A stretch of DNA of 14,506 nt, from positions 1 to 14,506 of the forward strand of contig DATLZB010000211.1 in assembly GCA_035574175.1 (NCBI GenBank), read 5' to 3'. The notes beneath the pieces were generated by a model. The model saw only the letters and a program-made list of their open reading frames with translations. It was not told the origin of the DNA and did not search any database. Made by a program: the position numbers and the translations under genes. Source of the stretch: DATLZB01 sp035574175 (GTDB taxonomy: Bacteria; Pseudomonadota; Alphaproteobacteria; Rhizobiales; Hyphomicrobiaceae). Of this stretch, positions 7,027 to 14,506 are shown in pieces (position 1 is the stretch's first letter; each line of letters begins with the position of its first letter).

Positions 7027-7644
7027 ATGGGCCTGCGCGATCTTTTCCGCCGTACACCGAAGATTTGCGCTCCGCAGCAGCTTGCCGCCTTCGTTGACCG
7101 GCACGCCGCCTTTCTGGTTCAGAAGGGCATTTTCGAGTACTCGCGCGCCCGCGCCGGCCACTTCGCCAAGGTCATGTTCAACGAACGGGCGTTCCTGCAG
7201 GCGGTGGAGGTGTCGCGCTGGCGTGCCTACCCCTTGGGCCTGGCCATGGTCGGCGAGGTCGTGGAAGGCGTGCTTCGCCCCCACTACAGGTCGGAACGGG
7301 GTGATGAGCTCGCCGCGCTGAGCGAGCTTGTGCTTTCCGTCTTCGACCGCTACCCCGAGCCGCCGGTACTGGCCGAAGGCGAGTGGGCCGCGGCTCGCGC
7401 CGAGCTCGCCCGCCGCCTTGGGCTGATCGGCCTCCACCCTGTGAAGCGCGTGATCGACATCCCGGAGCCCCTGGCGAAGGCCTACTTCGACCTGATGCCG
7501 ATTCACGAGAGGCTGCGCGGGCGCGACTTCCCCACCATGCGGAACTATCTCAAGATCGTGCTGTGCAACGTCCACGACGAGTTGACGAGCCGGCTCGACG
7601 CGCCGGCGCTGGTGGACGCCCTCCTCGACACTGGCCGGGCCTGA
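7027..7644 (+). CDS. Conserved-looking protein of unknown function
   Basis: A 205-residue protein that I do not recognise. It has no signal peptide and no membrane helix, so it is probably cytoplasmic. It begins with a basic stretch (MGLRDLFRRTPK), continues with mostly helical sequence (AAFVDRHAAFLVQKGIFEYS, RAGHFAKVMFNERAFLQAVE) and has a Pro/Glu-rich break near 113-118 (DRYPEPP). Aromatic and charged residues such as FEYSRARAGHFAK and YFDLMPIHERLRGRDFP look constrained, suggesting a real family. GAGG nine bases before ATG 7027 gives a good start. It is divergent from the DUF4212-symporter operon across 180 bases and ends four bases from the opposing AsmA-like gene. Its position might link it to the transporter, but nothing in the sequence gives a function. 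Confidence 0.8.
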   Translation: MGLRDLFRRTPKICAPQQLAAFVDRHAAFLVQKGIFEYSRARAGHFAKVMFNERAFLQAVEVSRWRAYPLGLAMVGEVVEGVLRPHYRSERGDELAALSELVLSVFDRYPEPPVLAEGEWAAARAELARRLGLIGLHPVKRVIDIPEPLAKAYFDLMPIHERLRGRDFPTMRNYLKIVLCNVHDELTSRLDAPALVDALLDTGRA

Positions 7645-7648
7645 GCGT

Positions 7649-9463
7649 TCAGCCGCGATCGGGAGCCTGTGCCGATGGCAGCATGGTCGGCACGGGAAAC
7701 CACTCGCCCGTCCCCACCGCGTCGCTCGTCTCGGGCACCGTTCTAAACTCTGGCCGCGACCACGGGCCGCGCACCTCGATCGGGTTGGCGCTTGCCGCCT
7801 CGCCGGAGGACCGTGCCGACCCCACCTTGCTGCCGCGCGCAAGCCGCACGTCCATCCGCCCGGCCGGGAGGCTGATGAGGCCGGTGGCGCTCCACACCGC
7901 ATCGCCTGCCATGAGCTCGGCCGTCTCCGACATCACCACGCCCTCGCGCACCACCAGCCGCAGATCGAGCTGGTCGTAGGGGGTACTGCCGCTCAAAGCA
8001 GCCTCCCATGCCTTGCTTTCGCCGGACTGCGCGGCGATCGCCGCACCCTTAAGGTCGAGCCCGAGCTTGCCGTTTTGCGCCTTGATATTGATCCTGCCGC
8101 TGAGCGTACGCACGAGGTCGTAGCTGATCGCCCCGCTGGCGGCGAGATCCGCCACCACGTTGCCCGAGCCCTGCACCAGAGCCCGCCCTTTTGCCGCACT
8201 TACAATGCGGCCGAGATCGACCTCGTCGAGTTTGAGCCGCAGCGCGGCCTTTGGATAGTAGCCCGTGAAGTCGGCCCGGATCTGACCGCTGCCGCTGCCG
8301 CCGGCGAGCTCGAGCTGGGCAAGGTCGGCGATCAGCCGGCCCTCTCTGAACGTGATCGTCGCCGCCGACCTGCCGAGTTCCACCTCTCCGAGTGTCACGC
8401 GCTCGGCCGACACGCGCATATCGACGCCGAGGATCGGCTCCACCGACAAATCGAGCAAACCGGCCATGAACTGGGAGAAGCTCACCGGCGGCTCGCCGCT
8501 TCTGTTTACCGCCGCCGGCAGGTAGGGCGAAAGGTTGAGCGAGCGCAGCGCCAGCGTTCCCGTGATTTCGGGGTATGGCCCACGCACCTTAAGACCGAGC
8601 ACGCCGGTCGCCTCGTTTCCGTCCATACGGAACGTCCCGCGGTCGAAGTCGAGCGAGTGCCCTGTCCATTCGAACTGCCCCTTGGCCGCGAACTTGCTGA
8701 GCCCCGGACCGCCCGAGGGCCATGCCGCCCCGAACCACCGCCCGACCTGCCGCACCCGCTCGATCAATACCTCGCCCTGACCGCTGAGCTGCAGGTTGTC
8801 GCCGAGCCCGAGCCGGCCGTCGAAGGAAGCCTCGAGCAGGGACGACCTCAGATGCAGCTTGAGCGGTACGCTGGGCGCGCCCTTGCGCTCGACCTGCGTG
8901 CCGGCCGTGACCTGGAACGAGACCCGCTGCCCGCGCAACAACGCCGATCCCTTGACGGTGACGGTGCCCTTGCGTTTGAGCGCGACCTCGGCCTGCACGT
9001 CGTTGAGTGATTCCACCTGCCCGCTGGGCGTTGCGAGGATGAAGGTGCCGCGCCGGATGCTCAGCGATTCCCAGTTCTGGTTGCGCACCGCTTCCACCAG
9101 CGGCGCCTCCGGTCCCTCGAGCTTCGGCACCGTCCAGCGGGTAGCGCTGACCAGGATCGTGGCGCCGTCGAGCACGAGCCCCGCCTCGCCCCGTGCCAGC
9201 ATCGTCTCGATGGGCTCGCCGCTGCTTTCCTTGCGCGCGGTATTGACCAGCACGATGGTACCGCGCTCGATCGTGACTTGCGGCGTCAGCCCAAGTTCGA
9301 TCGGGCGGTCGATGGTGAAGCTGTCGCGCGACGCGGCGACGACGCCGCGCAGGCCGAGATCGGAAGAGTAGAAGGTGAACAGCAGCGGCGCGGCAAGCCC
9401 CACGCTGAGCCACGCGGCCATCGCCAGTGTGACCGTTGACAGCCTTCGCCTGCGCCCCTGCAT
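7649..9463 (-). CDS. AsmA-like envelope protein
   Basis: A 604-residue protein with a single N-terminal membrane anchor (about 9-31, after MQGRRRRLS) and a long, beta-rich remainder in the periplasm. Repeated amphipathic strands alternate with Gly/Asp turns, and the C-terminal part shows the AsmA pattern: RALVQGSGNVVADLAASG (about 416-433) then LSGRINIKAQNGKLGLDL (about 444-461). AsmA-type proteins are bridge-like lipid-transport or envelope-assembly factors between inner and outer membrane; the specific role here is not known. I chose ATG 9463, which has GGAG ten bases upstream; an in-frame GTG at 9493 would add ten residues before the basic stretch. It converges on the 7027 gene and is divergent from the acetoacetyl-CoA synthetase across 241 bases. 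The last 60 residues are Ser/Pro-rich and probably disordered. Confidence 0.8.
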   Translation of the reverse strand: MQGRRRRLSTVTLAMAAWLSVGLAAPLLFTFYSSDLGLRGVVAASRDSFTIDRPIELGLTPQVTIERGTIVLVNTARKESSGEPIETMLARGEAGLVLDGATILVSATRWTVPKLEGPEAPLVEAVRNQNWESLSIRRGTFILATPSGQVESLNDVQAEVALKRKGTVTVKGSALLRGQRVSFQVTAGTQVERKGAPSVPLKLHLRSSLLEASFDGRLGLGDNLQLSGQGEVLIERVRQVGRWFGAAWPSGGPGLSKFAAKGQFEWTGHSLDFDRGTFRMDGNEATGVLGLKVRGPYPEITGTLALRSLNLSPYLPAAVNRSGEPPVSFSQFMAGLLDLSVEPILGVDMRVSAERVTLGEVELGRSAATITFREGRLIADLAQLELAGGSGSGQIRADFTGYYPKAALRLKLDEVDLGRIVSAAKGRALVQGSGNVVADLAASGAISYDLVRTLSGRINIKAQNGKLGLDLKGAAIAAQSGESKAWEAALSGSTPYDQLDLRLVVREGVVMSETAELMAGDAVWSATGLISLPAGRMDVRLARGSKVGSARSSGEAASANPIEVRGPWSRPEFRTVPETSDAVGTGEWFPVPTMLPSAQAPDRG

Positions 9464-9565
9464 TGGTCGGCTTCTCCAACTCGACGCCGCCACCGCCCCA
9501 ACAGACCGGCTACCCCCTTGACGAGCCGGCCATCCCCATCCTCTGCTAATCGACGTCGCGGGCGC

Positions 9566-9595
9566 TTCTTAGCGGCGCCGTGTGACAGCTAGAAT
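9566..9595 (+). promoter_or_regulatory. Possible sigma-70-type promoter of the aacS unit
   Basis: TAGAAT (9590-9595) is one mismatch from the -10 consensus and has TTCTTA (9566-9571), a poor -35, 18 bases upstream. It would give a leader of about 100 bases before ATG 9705. The -35 match is weak, so the call rests mainly on the -10 box and location. Confidence 0.25.
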
Positions 9596-9656
9596 AATGC
9601 CGCTTGCCTGTGGCGGGGCAGGGCCGAATCGGCTCCCTCCGCGAATCACTCATAGA

Positions 9657-9674
9657 CCTTTGGCGGCACAAAGG
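9657..9674 (+). promoter_or_regulatory. Dyad in the aacS leader
   Basis: CCTTTG (9657-9662) and CAAAGG (9669-9674) are perfect inverted copies around a six-base spacer, 31 bases before the aacS start. A second dyad, GCCGA-A-TCGGC, lies at about 9623-9633. Either could be an operator half-site pair or a leader hairpin; the sequence does not decide. Confidence 0.25.
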
Positions 9675-9704
9675 CGAGCGGGGAAACCGACAGCGTTCCG
9701 ACCC

Positions 9705-11681
9705 ATGGAAAACCCCCTTTGGCAGCCCGCCGATGCGCAGAGATCCGGCACAGCTCTTGCACGGTTCACCGCCGCCGTCGAGAACCTGCTCGGGCGACCA
9801 CTTGCCACCTATCAGGAACTGCACCGCTTCTCGATCGAGGAGCCGGATCGTTTCTGGTCCTTCCTGTGGGATTTTTGCGCTGTCAAAGGTGAGAAGGGCG
9901 CTGCCCCCTACCTCGTCAATGGCCGCGCCATGCCGGGCGCTCGCTTCTTTCCGAACGCCTCGCTCAACTTTGCCGAGAACCTGCTCGCCAATCCCGCCAC
10001 CGGTGCAGCGCTGGTGTTCTGGGGCGAGGAGCGCATACGCCGGCGCATGTCCTGGCCGGAGCTGACCATCGAGGTCGCGCGCTGCCAGGCCATGCTGGGC
10101 GAGGCGGGCGTTGCTGCCGGCGATCGTGTTGCTGCGATCATGCCCAACATGCCCGAGAGCGTCGTCGCGCTGCTTGCTGCCGCCTCCATCGGGGCCGTCT
10201 TCTCCTCGTGCTCGCCCGACTTCGGCGTCCAGGGCATCCTCGACCGCTTCGGCCAGATCGAGCCCAAGGTTCTGATCGTCTGTGATGGCTACTATTACGC
10301 CGGCAAATCGTTCGACATCACCGAGAAGGTTGCGGCCGTGCTATCGCAGCTTCCCTCCATCAACAGGGTGATCGTCGTGCCCTACCTGGGCCGCGCGGAG
10401 GAGGCTGCCGCCGTGCTCGCGCGCCCTGCGTCGGGCGGCCGGCGCGTCGACACCTGGCTGCAAGCTGTACTCTTGCGGGACGAGACGAAGCCCCGTTTCG
10501 TGCCGCTGCCCTTCGCCCATCCTCTCTACATCCTGTTCTCGTCCGGCACCACCGGCATACCCAAATGCATCGTGCATTCGGCCGGCGGCATCCTGCTCAA
10601 GCACCTCTCTGAGCAGCGCCTGCACAGCGACCTGAAGCCCGGCGACCGTCTCTTCTATTTCACCACACTCGGCTGGATGATGTGGAACTGGCTCGTCTCT
10701 GGTCTCGCTTCCGGCGCCACCCTGCTGCTCTACGACGGCTCGCCGTTTCATCCCTCCGGGCATATTTTATGGGATTACGCACAGGCCGAGCGCTGCACCC
10801 ACTTCGGCACCTCGGCCAAGTACATCGACGCGCTGAACAAGGCCGGCTTCGCGCCCGCGCGCTCCCATGATCTTTCCTCCCTGCGCGCGCTGCTCTCGAC
10901 CGGCTCGCCGCTCGCCCCCGAAAGCTTCGACTACGTCTATCGCAGCATAAAGGGGGACCTGCATCTCGCCTCGATTTCGGGCGGTACCGACATCTGCGGC
11001 TGTTTCGTGCTCGGCAACCCCATGGCTCCGGTCTGGCGCGGCGAGATCCAGGCCCCTGCTCTCGGCACTGCCGTGGACGTCTTCGACGAGCAGGGCAAAC
11101 CCTGCCGCTCCGGCAAGGGCGAGCTGGTGTGCACGCGCCCCTTCCCCTCCATGCCGATCGGTTTCTGGAACGACCCCGAGCAGAAGAAGTACCGCGGCGC
11201 GTACTTCTCCCGCTTCGAGAACGTGTGGCACCACGGCGACTTCGCCCAATGGACGCCGCACGGCGGCATCGTCATCCTCGGCCGCTCCGACGCCACCCTC
11301 AACCCCGGCGGCGTGCGCATCGGCACGGCCGAGATCTACCGCCAGGTCGAGCAGCTTCCCGAAATTCAGGAAAGCATCGTCATCGGCCAGGAGTGGGACA
11401 ACGACGTCCGTATCGTGCTCTTCGTCGTGCTAAGGCCGGGCGTCGCGCTCGACGAGGCGCTGCGGGGCCGCATCCGCCAACAGATACGCACCGGCGCCAG
11501 CCCCCGTCATGTGCCGGCCAAGATCATCGCCGTGGCCGACATCCCACGCACCAAGTCGGGCAAGATCACCGAGCTTGCCGTGCGCGACGTCGTTCACGGC
11601 AGGGAGGTCAAGAACAAGGAGGCGCTTGCCAATCCGGAGGCGCTCGAGCTGTTCCGCGGACTGCCGGAACTCGCCACATGA
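9705..11681 (+). CDS. aacS: Acetoacetyl-CoA synthetase (acetoacetate-CoA ligase)
   Basis: A 658-residue cytoplasmic enzyme of the ANL adenylating superfamily that joins acetoacetate to CoA with ATP (EC 6.2.1.16). Length and the N-terminal MENPLWQP start match the acetoacetyl-CoA synthetase family (about 650 residues). Core motifs: YILFSSGTTGIPKCIVHS (about 274-291, phosphate-binding loop), TLGWMMWNW, SISGGTDICGCF (about 422-433), HHGDFAQW (about 509-516), GRSDATLNPGGVRIGTAEIY (about 526-545), and PRTKSGKITE with the catalytic Lys near 618. The ATG at 9705 was chosen from family length; the frame is open further upstream, but that part is not enzyme-like. The ribosome-binding site is weak. The stop overlaps the next gene's start (ATGA), so the two are probably translated together. 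It lets the cell use acetoacetate, for example from polyhydroxybutyrate or ketone-body breakdown. Propionyl/acetyl-CoA synthetase is less likely given the N-terminus. Confidence 0.95.
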   Translation: MENPLWQPADAQRSGTALARFTAAVENLLGRPLATYQELHRFSIEEPDRFWSFLWDFCAVKGEKGAAPYLVNGRAMPGARFFPNASLNFAENLLANPATGAALVFWGEERIRRRMSWPELTIEVARCQAMLGEAGVAAGDRVAAIMPNMPESVVALLAAASIGAVFSSCSPDFGVQGILDRFGQIEPKVLIVCDGYYYAGKSFDITEKVAAVLSQLPSINRVIVVPYLGRAEEAAAVLARPASGGRRVDTWLQAVLLRDETKPRFVPLPFAHPLYILFSSGTTGIPKCIVHSAGGILLKHLSEQRLHSDLKPGDRLFYFTTLGWMMWNWLVSGLASGATLLLYDGSPFHPSGHILWDYAQAERCTHFGTSAKYIDALNKAGFAPARSHDLSSLRALLSTGSPLAPESFDYVYRSIKGDLHLASISGGTDICGCFVLGNPMAPVWRGEIQAPALGTAVDVFDEQGKPCRSGKGELVCTRPFPSMPIGFWNDPEQKKYRGAYFSRFENVWHHGDFAQWTPHGGIVILGRSDATLNPGGVRIGTAEIYRQVEQLPEIQESIVIGQEWDNDVRIVLFVVLRPGVALDEALRGRIRQQIRTGASPRHVPAKIIAVADIPRTKSGKITELAVRDVVHGREVKNKEALANPEALELFRGLPELAT

Positions 11682-12844
11682 AACGGTTTTGCCGCCCACG
11701 CCTGCGCCAGCCCCTCGCGCTGATCCCGGCGCGGCGGGCCGCCTTCCTTTGCATGCTGCTGTTGCTCGCCGCGCCGACCGCCATAACCGCGGCGCTGGCG
11801 CAGACGTCGTATCGAATCGTCGCTGCCGCCGAGAGCAGGATCGCGCCGGGCAACGTCGCCTTTGTCGACACTTTGGGCAAACGCATCGTCGAGATTGATC
11901 GCGCCGGCAAGGTGGTGTGGAGCTGGCCCATTACCGCCGCGCTGATCGCCGGCGGCGACTTGCGCTCCGGCGCCGATCTCGAGTGGATCGCAGCCGACGA
12001 CAGTTTTCTCCTCGTCATCCCGTTCCGGGGCATCTTCCGTGTGAACCGGGCGGGCAAGGTGATCTGGCAGCATTTGACCGCGAAGGTCAGCCACGATGCC
12101 GACCTGCTTGCGAACGGCAACGTTCTTTACGTGCACGGGTGGGATGCGCCCGGCGACGCCCAGGTCTACGAAATTGACCCTGCGCACAAGCTCGTGTGGT
12201 CCTGGCAGATTAAGGGCAGGGTGGAGGAAGCCTGGCGGGTACCGGTGCCGGGGGAGCCTCGACCGTCCTATGGCCACACCAACGGCGCGGTTCGCTTGCC
12301 GGACGGCGACACCCTCATCAGCGTCCGCAATTTTAATCGTGTGTTCCGCGTGGCGCCCTCCGGTGAGGTGAAGCGCCTATGGGGACCGATCCCGCGGGTT
12401 CACGAGCCGACCCTGCTCGCCGACGGAACCCTGATCGCCTCGCCCCACGCACCGCGACCCGGTTCGGTGATCGCCATTGCCGGTCCGGGCAACCGGCGTG
12501 TCATCTTCGCCAATGCGCTCGGCATCGACCCCATTCGCACCGTCGAGCTCCTGCACAACGGCAACTACCTGCTGACGGGCGGGGAGGAAATCGTCGAGAT
12601 CAACGCAGCGGGCGACGTCGTCTGGCACGCGCAGATTTACGCCAAGGCTGCACACGGTCGCGGCGAGGCAGCGGCTGGCCTTGGCCGGCGCGGCGGCCTT
12701 GAGAGGGGTGCCGCCGCTGGCGGAAGCGGCTATGGCGGCGGACGCGAGTCGGGGGCGGGGCGCGGGGCCGGGCGCGCCACCAGCGGCGAGCGCGGCGTCT
12801 ATAAGGCCGTGTGGGTCGGCCGCACCGATCGCAATCGCAAATGA
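11678..12844 (+). CDS. Secreted arylsulfotransferase-like beta-propeller protein
   Basis: A 388-residue protein with a long signal peptide (hydrophobic part about 21-41, likely cleavage ALA-QTS after residue 41), so periplasmic or secreted. The mature part is a series of propeller-like repeats: IVEIDRAGKVVWSWPI, IFRVNRAGKVIWQH, VYEIDPAHKLVWSWQI, VFRVAPSGEVKRLWG, IVEINAAGDVVWH. Between them are SHDADLLANGNVLY, GHTNGAVRLPDGDTLIS and VHEPTLLADGTLIA, resembling the His-containing blades of arylsulfotransferase-type proteins (PF05935/PF14269). I do not claim the enzymatic activity: a full active-site assignment is not possible by eye, and similar proteins may be binding or structural. Residues about 322-372 are low-complexity Gly/Ala/Arg sequence, before a conserved-looking end GVYKAVWVGR. 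The ATG overlaps the aacS stop by four bases, so expression is probably coupled. It converges on the iron-type permease 20 bases away. Confidence 0.7.
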   Translation: MKRFCRPRLRQPLALIPARRAAFLCMLLLLAAPTAITAALAQTSYRIVAAAESRIAPGNVAFVDTLGKRIVEIDRAGKVVWSWPITAALIAGGDLRSGADLEWIAADDSFLLVIPFRGIFRVNRAGKVIWQHLTAKVSHDADLLANGNVLYVHGWDAPGDAQVYEIDPAHKLVWSWQIKGRVEEAWRVPVPGEPRPSYGHTNGAVRLPDGDTLISVRNFNRVFRVAPSGEVKRLWGPIPRVHEPTLLADGTLIASPHAPRPGSVIAIAGPGNRRVIFANALGIDPIRTVELLHNGNYLLTGGEEIVEINAAGDVVWHAQIYAKAAHGRGEAAAGLGRRGGLERGAAAGGSGYGGGRESGAGRGAGRATSGERGVYKAVWVGRTDRNRK

Positions 12845-12864
12845 CGAGGCATAAAGCGGCGGCC

Positions 12865-14506
12865 TCAGCCGCCCTCGCCTCCGCTGCGTCCTCGCGCGAT
12901 CGCCTCGTGCAGCAGCAGCACCGGCACGAGCCCGACGGCGACAATGGCGAGCGCGCCGAACGCCGCCTCCTGCACCCTCTCCAGCGCCGCGAAGGCATAG
13001 ACCTCGGTGGCGAGCGTGTCGAAGTTGAAGGGCCTGAGCAGCAGCGTGGCGGGCAGCTCCTTCATGCCGTCGACGAACACGAGCAGGCCGGCCGCGCCGA
13101 GGGCGGGCACGAGCAGCGGCAGGTGGACGCGCCACAACGTGGCGAGCGCGGTCGTGCCGAGCGTGCGCGCCGCCGCATCCAGGTTGGGAGAAATGCGGTT
13201 GAGGCCGGCCTCGACCGAGCCGAGCGCGACCGCCGCGAACCGTATCGAGTAGGCGATCACCAGCGCCGCCAGTGATCCCGAGAGCAGCAGTCCCGTACCG
13301 AAGCCGAAAAGCGCCCGCACCACGGCATCCACCTGATTGTCCAGAGCCGCGAGCGGTATCAGCAGTCCGAGCGCCAGCACCGTTCCGGGCAGCGCGTAGC
13401 CGAGACCCGCGAGTGCCACCGCCGGGCGCGTGAAGCCGTTGGCTGCGACGCGGCGCGCATAGGCGAGCACCAGCGCGAGCGCGATCGTTACGAGGGCGGC
13501 AATGGCGGCGAGCAAGACGCTGTTGGCAGCCGTTTGCAGGAAGCGGCCGGAGAGCGCCGTTGCGGCCGCACCGAACGCATGGTGGACCAGCACCACACAT
13601 GGCAGCACGAACCCTGCCAGGAACGGCAGCGCGCAGCACAACGCCATCATCCAGCCGCGCCAGCCCTCGACGTCGGAGAATGGGATGGCGCGATAGCGCC
13701 CCGTCGTGTGGTGATACCGAGCGCCGCCTCGCGCCATCCGCTCGAGCGCGAACAACAGCGCCACGAACAGCAGCATCACGGCCGCGATCTGCGCCGCGCC
13801 GCCCAGGTTGGAGCGCAACAGCCACGTGGTGTAGATGCTGACCGAGAGCGTCTGCACGCCGAGGTATTGCACCGCGCCGAGGTCGTTGAGGCATTCCATC
13901 AGCGCCAGCGCCGCCCCGGCCGCGATCGCCGGCCGCGCCAGCGGCAGTGCCACGGCGCGGAACGTACCGATCGGCGTGCGCCCGAGCGTGCGCGCGACCT
14001 CGAGCACGCAAACCGACTGCTGCACGAAGCTCGCGCGCGCCGACAGATAGACGTAGGGATAGAGCACCATCGACAGCATGAACACGGCGCCGCCAAGCGA
14101 GCGGATGTCGAAGAACCAGTAGTCGGCCGGCGCCTGCCAGCCGAACATGGCCCTCAACGTGCTCTGCACCGGCCCCGCGTAATCGAACAGCTCTACGTAG
14201 CAGAGCGCCACGATGTAGGTCGGCACCGCCAGCGGAATGACCAGCAGGCGGTCCACCAGCGCGCGGCCCGGAAAACGGTACATGGTGACGGTCCACGCCG
14301 CCGTCGTGCCGACCGCCGCTGTCACGATCCCGACGCCGACCATCAGCATGAGCGTGTCGAACAGCGACCGCGGCAGCACGTTCGCAACGAGATGAGGCCA
14401 CGTGTTCTCGGCGGCGAACAACGACAGCACGAGCACGGTGAACACCGGTAACAGCACCACCGCTAAGATGGCCGCCACCGCCACCGTCCACAGCGGCGAC
14501 GCGCGC
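12865..14506 (-). CDS. Iron(III)-type ABC transporter permease, two fused domains (5' end beyond window)
   Basis: The visible 546 residues form a polytopic inner-membrane protein with about 12 hydrophobic segments in two homologous halves. Each half has the cytoplasmic loop that contacts the ATPase: EVARTLGRTPIGTFRAVALP in the first and DAAARTLGTTALATLWRVHL in the second, both followed by LP-type motifs. This two-in-one arrangement is typical of FbpB/SfuB/AfuB permeases that import ferric iron delivered by a periplasmic binding protein. The reading frame stays open to the right edge (ASPLWT before the GTG at 14484), so the true start is probably outside; GTG 14484 is an alternative. Substrate-binding and ATPase genes are not in the window and would be expected upstream, to the right. 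Related permeases can carry other cargo such as thiamine or phosphonates, so iron is the likeliest but not certain substrate. Confidence 0.88.
   Translation of the reverse strand, partial: RASPLWTVAVAAILAVVLLPVFTVLVLSLFAAENTWPHLVANVLPRSLFDTLMLMVGVGIVTAAVGTTAAWTVTMYRFPGRALVDRLLVIPLAVPTYIVALCYVELFDYAGPVQSTLRAMFGWQAPADYWFFDIRSLGGAVFMLSMVLYPYVYLSARASFVQQSVCVLEVARTLGRTPIGTFRAVALPLARPAIAAGAALALMECLNDLGAVQYLGVQTLSVSIYTTWLLRSNLGGAAQIAAVMLLFVALLFALERMARGGARYHHTTGRYRAIPFSDVEGWRGWMMALCCALPFLAGFVLPCVVLVHHAFGAAATALSGRFLQTAANSVLLAAIAALVTIALALVLAYARRVAANGFTRPAVALAGLGYALPGTVLALGLLIPLAALDNQVDAVVRALFGFGTGLLLSGSLAALVIAYSIRFAAVALGSVEAGLNRISPNLDAAARTLGTTALATLWRVHLPLLVPALGAAGLLVFVDGMKELPATLLLRPFNFDTLATEVYAFAALERVQEAAFGALAIVAVGLVPVLLLHEAIARGRSGGEGG

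Noticed and set aside
9518..9550. TTGACG plus GCTAAT as a promoter between the AsmA-like gene and aacS
   Set aside because: The spacing is 21 bases, too long for a normal sigma-70 promoter.
12846..12866. GAGGC/GCCTC inverted repeat between the convergent propeller and permease genes
   Set aside because: The stem is only 5 bp with an 11-base loop and no T-run, too weak to call a terminator.
12377..14491. A 704-codon open frame on the minus strand across the propeller gene and the permease
   Set aside because: It is the out-of-frame shadow of the permease in GC-rich DNA; its protein is Arg/Ala/Gly-rich with no recognisable domain, while the overlapping permease frame has clear helices and both EAA-type loops.
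1..14506. CRISPR array, prophage, toxin-antitoxin or defence island
   Set aside because: No regularly spaced repeats, integrase, phage structural genes or nuclease/helicase clusters are visible; the only mobile-element signal is the transposase fragment at the left edge.

Overview
The window is GC-rich chromosomal DNA with dense, alternating-strand gene packing. Codon use and protein families (VC_2705-type symporter pair, acetoacetyl-CoA synthetase, Cache-PAS-GGDEF-EAL protein, AsmA-like protein, two-domain iron-type permease) suggest a proteobacterium, most likely an alphaproteobacterium. That placement is an inference; no marker gene here settles it.

Layout from left to right. Positions 1-93 hold the 5' end of an IS630-type transposase gene that runs off the left edge. 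A ceramidase/alkaline-ceramidase-like membrane hydrolase (247-1005, +) follows, and its last codons run into a tRNA-Leu(UAA) gene (984-1070, +). Next is a long membrane-bound c-di-GMP enzyme with sensor, PAS, GGDEF and EAL domains (1296-3983, +). A 356-base gene-free stretch with several hairpins leads to a strong terminator (4340-4370) for a minus-strand operon: DUF4212 small subunit (6583-6846) then a large sodium:solute symporter (4392-6569). Divergent from it is a conserved-looking protein of unknown function (7027-7644, +). It converges, with a 4-base gap, on an AsmA-like envelope protein (7649-9463, -). Divergent from that is a two-gene unit: acetoacetyl-CoA synthetase (9705-11681, +) overlapping by ATGA a secreted arylsulfotransferase-like beta-propeller protein (11678-12844, +). 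The window ends in a convergent, 5'-truncated iron-type ABC permease (12865-14506, -).

Taken together, the region mixes short-chain carboxylate handling (symporter pair; activation of acetoacetate to acetoacetyl-CoA), envelope functions (AsmA-like, ceramidase-like, secreted propeller), second-messenger signalling and metal import. It reads mostly as an ordinary chromosomal region. I found no phage, CRISPR, toxin or defence system. The points most worth a second look are the bacterial ceramidase-like active site and its overlap with the tRNA, the coupling of acetoacetyl-CoA synthetase to a secreted propeller protein with a low-complexity tail, and the unknown protein opposite the symporter operon.
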